Source of the DNA: Pseudomonas sp.
GTDB lineage: Bacteria > Pseudomonadota > Gammaproteobacteria > Pseudomonadales > Pseudomonadaceae
Direction of reading: 5' to 3'
Assembly: GCF_017744435.1 (NCBI RefSeq)
Contig: NZ_JAGIBG010000009.1
Coordinates: 62,001 to 126,000, forward strand
DNA: 64,000 nucleotides
Made by a program: the position numbers and the translations under genes. Below are positions 59,242-64,000 of the stretch, one piece after another (position 1 is the stretch's first letter; the number at the start of each line of letters is the position of its first letter). The notes under the pieces were generated by a model. It ran no database searches, was not told where the DNA came from, and saw only the letters and a list, made by a program, of their open reading frames with translations.

Positions 59242-60624
59242 GTGACCACCGAATCCACCGCCTTTGCCACCTTGCCGCTGTCCACCGCCATGCTGGCCAA
59301 CCTGGACGCCCTCGGCTATGCCTCGATGACGCCGATCCAGGCCCAGAGCCTGCCCGTCATCCTGCGCGGCCAGGACCTGATCGCCCAGGCCAAGACCGGC
59401 AGTGGCAAGACCGCCGCCTTCGGCATCGGCCTGCTCAACCCGATCAACCCGCGCTACTTCGGCTGCCAGGCGCTGGTGCTGTGCCCGACCCGCGAGCTGG
59501 CCGACCAGGTGGCCAAAGAACTGCGCCGCCTGGCCCGGGCCGAGGACAACATCAAGATCCTCACCCTCTGCGGCGGCGTGTCGCTGGGCCCGCAGATCGC
59601 CTCGCTGGAACACGGTGCACACATCATCGTCGGCACCCCGGGGCGCATCCAGCAGCATCTGGACAAGGGCACCCTGGTGCTCGACGGCCTGAACACACTG
59701 GTGCTGGACGAAGCCGACCGCATGCTCGACATGGGTTTCTTCGATGCCATCGCCAGCATCATCGGCAAGACCCCGTCGCGTCGCCAGACCCTGTTGTTCT
59801 CGGCCACCTACCCGGCTGGCATCGAGCAGCTGGCCGCCGATTTCATGCGCAAGCCGCAGCAGGTCAAGGTCGAAAGCCTGCACGCCGACAACCAGATCGA
59901 GCAGCGCTTCATCGAGATCGACCCGCAGCAACGCCTGGAAGCCGTCACCCGTGTGCTTGGGCACTACCGCCCGCAATCGTGCGTGGCGTTCTGCTTCACC
60001 AAGCAGCAATGCGAGGACGTGGTTGCCCACCTGACCGCCAAGGGTATCGTCGCCCAGGCCTTGCATGGCGACCTGGAGCAGCGTGACCGCGACCAGGTGC
60101 TGACCATGTTCGCCAACCGCAGCAGCTCGGTACTGGTGGCCACTGACGTGGCGGCCCGTGGCCTGGATATCGATGGCCTGGACATGGTCATCAACGTCGA
60201 GCTGGCGCGGGATGCCGAGATCCATGTGCACCGTGTGGGCCGTACCGGCCGTGCCGGTGAGAAAGGTGTTGCGGTCAGCCTGGTGGCGCCAGCCGAAGGC
60301 CACCGTGCCCAGGCCATCGAAGACCTGCAGAAAAGCCCGCTGCGCTGGGACCAGCTGGACAGCCTGAAGAACAAGGGCGAGCCGTTGCTGCCGCTGATGA
60401 GCACGCTGTGCATCGCTGCCGGGCGCAAGGACAAGCTGCGTCCGGGCGATATCCTCGGCGCGCTGACCGGCGATGCCGGGATCCCGGGCAAGCAGGTGGG
60501 CAAGATCGCCATCTTCGACTTCCAGGCCTTTGTGGCTGTGGAGCGGCCGCTGGCCAAGCAGGCCATGCAGCGCCTGAACAGCGGCAAGATCAAGGGCCGG
60601 TCCCTGAAAGTCCGTATCGTCTGA
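59242..60624 (+). CDS. dbpA: DEAD-box RNA helicase DbpA
   Basis: A 460-residue helicase that remodels the 23S rRNA peptidyl-transferase region during 50S assembly. Q motif is YASMTPIQAQSLP; motif I AKTGSGKT; motif II VLDEADRM; motif III SATYP; motif VI HRVGRTGRAG. The last 70 residues form the DbpA RNA-binding domain (DKLRPGDILGALTGDAGIPG). The start is GTG at 59242, since the preceding 33 open codons overlap the MFS gene end and do not match the family. The ribosome site is weak. Confidence 0.93.
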   Translation: MTTESTAFATLPLSTAMLANLDALGYASMTPIQAQSLPVILRGQDLIAQAKTGSGKTAAFGIGLLNPINPRYFGCQALVLCPTRELADQVAKELRRLARAEDNIKILTLCGGVSLGPQIASLEHGAHIIVGTPGRIQQHLDKGTLVLDGLNTLVLDEADRMLDMGFFDAIASIIGKTPSRRQTLLFSATYPAGIEQLAADFMRKPQQVKVESLHADNQIEQRFIEIDPQQRLEAVTRVLGHYRPQSCVAFCFTKQQCEDVVAHLTAKGIVAQALHGDLEQRDRDQVLTMFANRSSSVLVATDVAARGLDIDGLDMVINVELARDAEIHVHRVGRTGRAGEKGVAVSLVAPAEGHRAQAIEDLQKSPLRWDQLDSLKNKGEPLLPLMSTLCIAAGRKDKLRPGDILGALTGDAGIPGKQVGKIAIFDFQAFVAVERPLAKQAMQRLNSGKIKGRSLKVRIV

Positions 60625-60632
60625 CCTATTTT

Positions 60633-60736
60633 GGGGCTGCTTTGCGGCCCTTTCGCGACACAAGGCCGCTCCTACAGGGGATCGCATGCTCCTGTAGGAG
60701 CGGCCTTGTGTCGCGAAAGGGCTGCAAAGCAGCCCC
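60633..60736. repeat. Inverted pair of family B REP sequences
   Basis: Opposed copies of GTAGGAGCGGCCTTGTGTCG with adjoining CGAAAGGGC and a GGGGCTGC/GCAGCCCC outer stem. Third family B pair in the window. Confidence 0.88.
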
Positions 60737-60757
60737 GGCTATCTATGAGGTAACACC

Positions 60758-61939
60758 GTGCATTCCACCGACGTGATCATCCTCGGCGCCGGCGCCGCCG
60801 GCCTGATGTGCGCCCAGCTCAGCGCCCGCCGTGGCCGCCGGGTGCTGCTGCTCGACCACGCCAACAAGCCCGGCAAGAAGATCCTCATGTCCGGCGGCGG
60901 GCGCTGCAACTTCACCAATATGTACACCGAACCGGCCAACTTCCTCTCGCACAACGCGCACTTCTGCAAGTCGGCCCTGGCCCGCTACACCCAGTGGGAC
61001 TTCATCGAACTGGTGGCCAAGCACGGCGTGCCCTACCACGAGAAGAAACTCGGGCAGCTGTTCTGCGACAACAAGGCCAGCGACATCCTCAACATGCTGC
61101 TGGCCGAATGTGACGACGCAGGCGCCGAAATCCGCATGCACACCAGCATCGAACACATCGAGAAAACCGAGGGTGGCTACCTGCTGCAAACCAGCGGCGG
61201 CCAGTTCGCCTGCCAGTCGCTGGTGATCGCCACCGGTGGGCTGTCGATCCCGACCCTGGGCGCCACCGGCTTCGGCTACCAGGTGGCCCGCCAGTTCGGC
61301 CACACCCTGCTGCCGACCCGCGCCGGGCTGGTGCCGTTCACCATCACCGAGCCCCAACTCAAGGCACTGTGCACCGAGTTGTCGGGTACCTCGCTGGACT
61401 GCACGGCCAGCTGCAACGGCACCAGCTTCCGCGAGAACCTGCTGTTTACCCACCGTGGCCTCAGTGGCCCGGCGATCCTGCAGATCTCGTCGTTCTGGGA
61501 AGCCGGCGACACGGTGGAGATCAACCTGCTGCCCGACCGTGACGCGCTGAGCTGGCTGCAACAGATGCAAGCGGAGCGTGCCAACGCCGAGCTGAAGACC
61601 GTGCTGGGCGAGGTGTTCACCCGCAAGCTGGCCAACCTGCTGGCCGAGCAGTGGTTCGAGTCGCGGCCGATGAAACAGTACACCCCGACGGAGCTGTCAC
61701 AGATCGCCGAAAAACTGGCGAACTGGCAGGTGGTGCCGGCCGGTACCGAAGGCTACCGCACCGCGGAAGTGACCCTCGGTGGCGTGGACACTCGCGAAGT
61801 GTCGTCCAAGACCATGGAATCGCTGAAAAGCCCCGGCCTGTACTTCATTGGCGAAGTACTCGACGTCACCGGCCATCTGGGCGGTTTCAATTTCCAGTGG
61901 GCCTGGGCATCCGCCAACGCCGCTGCGCAGTTCGTGTAG
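60758..61939 (+). CDS. YhiN/HI0933-family NAD(P)/FAD-dependent oxidoreductase
   Basis: A 393-residue flavoprotein. The dinucleotide-binding start is VIILGAGAAGLMCAQLSARR, followed by the family-specific KILMSGGGRCNFTN. The C-terminal FAD segment is GLYFIGEVLDVTGHLGGFNF. The start is GTG with GAGGT 7 bases upstream. The physiological reaction of this conserved family is not known. Confidence 0.9.
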   Translation: MHSTDVIILGAGAAGLMCAQLSARRGRRVLLLDHANKPGKKILMSGGGRCNFTNMYTEPANFLSHNAHFCKSALARYTQWDFIELVAKHGVPYHEKKLGQLFCDNKASDILNMLLAECDDAGAEIRMHTSIEHIEKTEGGYLLQTSGGQFACQSLVIATGGLSIPTLGATGFGYQVARQFGHTLLPTRAGLVPFTITEPQLKALCTELSGTSLDCTASCNGTSFRENLLFTHRGLSGPAILQISSFWEAGDTVEINLLPDRDALSWLQQMQAERANAELKTVLGEVFTRKLANLLAEQWFESRPMKQYTPTELSQIAEKLANWQVVPAGTEGYRTAEVTLGGVDTREVSSKTMESLKSPGLYFIGEVLDVTGHLGGFNFQWAWASANAAAQFV

Positions 61940-62022
61940 AGTAGAATCCATTCAGCAGCACGGAACGCTTCTTGCTGGCCGTGCTGCAATGCATTCATTC
62001 GATCACTGCCTAGCAGGCCATC

Positions 62023-64000
62023 ATGTCATCGAGCTCGTTCCGTCAGTCACTGCGTCGCCTGTGGGGCCAAGACAAGTTCAGCTACAGCATCCGGGTCACC
62101 ATCGCCCTCACCGGCAGCCTGGCCCTGTGCTGGTACCAGAACGAGATGGCCCTGCTGATTCCGCTGTTCCTCGGCATCATCGCCAGCGCCCTGGCCGAAA
62201 CCGATGACAGCTGGCAGGGCCGCCTCAGCGCCCTCGCCGTTACCCTCACCTGCTTTGCCATTGCCGCGCTGGCAGTCGAGCTGCTGTTCCCCTACCCGTG
62301 GATCTTCGTCATCGCCCTGGCGCTGGCAGCGTTCGGCCTGACCATGCTCGGCGCCCTGGGCGAGCGCTATGGCGCGATTGCTTCGGCGACGCTGATCACC
62401 TCGGTGTACACCATGATCGGCGTGGACCAGCGTGGCGGCCTGGTCACCGACTTCTGGCACGAACCGATGCTGCTGGTGGCTGGCGCCGCCTGGTACGGCC
62501 TGCTATCGGTGCTGTGGCAGGCGCTGTTTTCCAACCAGCCGGTGCAGCAGAGCCTGGCCAAGCTGTTCTACGAACTCGGCAGCTACCTCAAGCTCAAGGC
62601 CAGCCTGTTCGAGCCGATCCGCAACCTCGATGTCGAGGCTCAGCGCCTGGAGCTGGCCCGGCAGAATGGCAAGGTGGTGGCGGCGCTCAACGCGGCCAAG
62701 GAAATCATCCTGCACCGGGTCGGCAACAGCCAGCCGAACTCCAAGGTCAGCCGCTACCTCAAGCTGTACTTCCTGGCCCAGGACATCCATGAACGGGTCA
62801 GCGCCTCGCACTACCCTTACAACGCCCTCAACGAGGCGTTCTTCCACAGCGATGTTATGTTCCGTTGCCAACGCCTGCTGCGCAAACAGGGTGCGTCCTG
62901 CCAGGAGCTGGCCCGCTCGATCCGCCTGCGCCAGCCATTCGTGCTGGCCACCGGATTCGCCGAAGCACTGGAAGACCTCAATGCCTCGCTTGAACACCTG
63001 CGCATCCAGAGCAACCCGGCCTGGCGTGGCCTGCTGCGCTCGCTGCGCGCCCTGGCCGCCAACCTGGCGACGCTCGACCGCCTGCTCAGCGCCGCCAGCA
63101 ACCCCGACAGCCTGGCCGATGCCAGCGACAGCAGCCTGCTCGACCGCTCGCCACGCACCTTGAAGGACGTGTGGACACGCCTGCGCACCCAACTGACGCC
63201 GACCTCGCTGCTGTTCCGCCATGCCCTGCGCCTGCCGCTGGCGCTGTCGATCGGTTACGGCATGGTGCACCTGATCCACCCGACCCAGGGCTACTGGATC
63301 ATTCTCACCACGCTGTTCGTCTGCCAGCCCAACTATGGCGCCACCCGGCGCAAGCTGGTGCAGCGGATCTTCGGCACCGCGATTGGCCTGACCGTCGGCT
63401 GGGCGCTGTTCGACCTGTTCCCCAACCCGGTCATCCAGTCGCTGTTCGCCGTGGCTGCGGGCGTGGTGTTCTTCGTCAACCGCACTACCCGCTACACCCT
63501 GGCCACGGCAGCCATCACGCTGATGGTGCTGTTCTGCTTCAACCAGATCGGCGATGGCTATGGCCTGTTCCTGCCACGCCTGTTCGATACCTTGGTCGGC
63601 AGCCTGATAGCCATCCTCGCGGTGTTCCTGTTCCTCCCCGACTGGCAGGGCCGGCGCCTGAACAAGGCACTGGCCAACACCCTGGCCTGCGCCAGCGTGT
63701 ACCTGCGTCAGATCATGCAGCAATACGCCCACGGCAAGCGCGACGACCTTGCCTACCGCCTGGCCCGGCGCAACGCCCACAACGCCGATGCAGCGCTGTC
63801 GACCACACTGGCCAACATGCTCATGGAGCCGGGGCATTTCCGTAAGGAGGCCGATGTCGGCTTCCGCTTCCTGGTGCTGTCGCACACCTTGCTCAGTTAC
63901 CTGTCAGGGTTGGGTGCGCACCGCGATACGGCCTTGCCGGCAGAGGTACAGGAGCAGTTGATCGATGGCGCCGGGCAGAGCCTGGCCAATAGCCTGGACG
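62023..64000 (+). CDS. yccS: YccS/YhfK-family FUSC membrane protein, partial (3' end outside window)
   Basis: The frame opens at 62023 (MSSSSFRQSLRRLWGQDKFS) and runs without a stop to the window end, giving 659 residues of a protein normally about 720-730 long. N-terminal helices are at about residues 25-145 and a second helical block starts at FRHALRLPLALSIGYGMV (about residue 400) and ends near FLPDWQGRRL. This is the duplicated YccS pattern, with a helical cytoplasmic part between. It is related to p-hydroxybenzoate/aromatic acid efflux proteins, but its substrate is unknown. Confidence 0.92.
   Translation, partial: MSSSSFRQSLRRLWGQDKFSYSIRVTIALTGSLALCWYQNEMALLIPLFLGIIASALAETDDSWQGRLSALAVTLTCFAIAALAVELLFPYPWIFVIALALAAFGLTMLGALGERYGAIASATLITSVYTMIGVDQRGGLVTDFWHEPMLLVAGAAWYGLLSVLWQALFSNQPVQQSLAKLFYELGSYLKLKASLFEPIRNLDVEAQRLELARQNGKVVAALNAAKEIILHRVGNSQPNSKVSRYLKLYFLAQDIHERVSASHYPYNALNEAFFHSDVMFRCQRLLRKQGASCQELARSIRLRQPFVLATGFAEALEDLNASLEHLRIQSNPAWRGLLRSLRALAANLATLDRLLSAASNPDSLADASDSSLLDRSPRTLKDVWTRLRTQLTPTSLLFRHALRLPLALSIGYGMVHLIHPTQGYWIILTTLFVCQPNYGATRRKLVQRIFGTAIGLTVGWALFDLFPNPVIQSLFAVAAGVVFFVNRTTRYTLATAAITLMVLFCFNQIGDGYGLFLPRLFDTLVGSLIAILAVFLFLPDWQGRRLNKALANTLACASVYLRQIMQQYAHGKRDDLAYRLARRNAHNADAALSTTLANMLMEPGHFRKEADVGFRFLVLSHTLLSYLSGLGAHRDTALPAEVQEQLIDGAGQSLANSLD

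Overview
The window is chromosomal DNA of a fluorescent Pseudomonas, almost certainly of the P. putida group. This rests on the high G+C codon use, on the gene order (orn-rsgA-motAB, psd-serB, parE-parC with nudF/cpdA/yqiA, the waaL-msbA-hldE and wapH/mig-14/dnpA/ssg lipopolysaccharide genes, putP/putA), and on two families of short palindromic REP sequences at gene ends. I see no prophage, insertion sequence, CRISPR array, tRNA or rRNA. The content is mostly core genome.

Layout. Bases 1-6.7 kb hold a YicG-type membrane protein, oligoribonuclease, ribosome GTPase RsgA, a frameshifted TIR-like reading frame, flagellar stator genes motAB (minus strand, with a recognisable FliA-type promoter) and a divergent HDOD protein. 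From 6.7 to 11.3 kb lie rhodanese, psd, serB (minus) and its divergent AhpA/Smp-like membrane partner. From 11.4 to 20.8 kb a lipoprotein is followed by a long minus-strand run read as nudF, yqiB, cpdA, yqiA, parE, esterase-like, aspartic protease, parC, with several overlapping or close junctions. From 20.9 to 26.9 kb are an RsiV-like lipoprotein, thiamin genes cytX and thiC (with a TPP riboswitch), and tolC.

From 27 to 45.5 kb lies the lipopolysaccharide block: waaA, then a LysR/EmrE pair, an oxidoreductase pair and a conserved protein with a degenerate Nudix box, then hldE, msbA, waaL, a sugar kinase-like gene, and the outer-core genes (a GT4 glycosyltransferase, ssg, dnpA, mig-14, wapH, carbamoyltransferase), which overlap or nearly abut. 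A 262-bp gap in this cluster is unusually rich in hairpins. From 45.7 to 53 kb are rlmJ, a small unknown protein and the proline utilisation pair putP/putA, whose shared control region carries seven GTTGCA motifs matching the known PutA operator. From 53 to 64 kb are an acyl-CoA dehydrogenase, an accessory TldD/PmbA-type pair, an MFS exporter, DbpA helicase, a YhiN-type flavoprotein and a YccS-type membrane protein that runs off the window end.

The most interesting points are the one-base frameshift in the TIR-like gene at a T6 run, the dense put operator array, the hairpin-rich gap in the core-LPS cluster, the degenerate Nudix protein at 31.7 kb, and the accessory TldD/PmbA pair beside an acyl-CoA dehydrogenase. 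I did not find a clearly undescribed multi-gene system.
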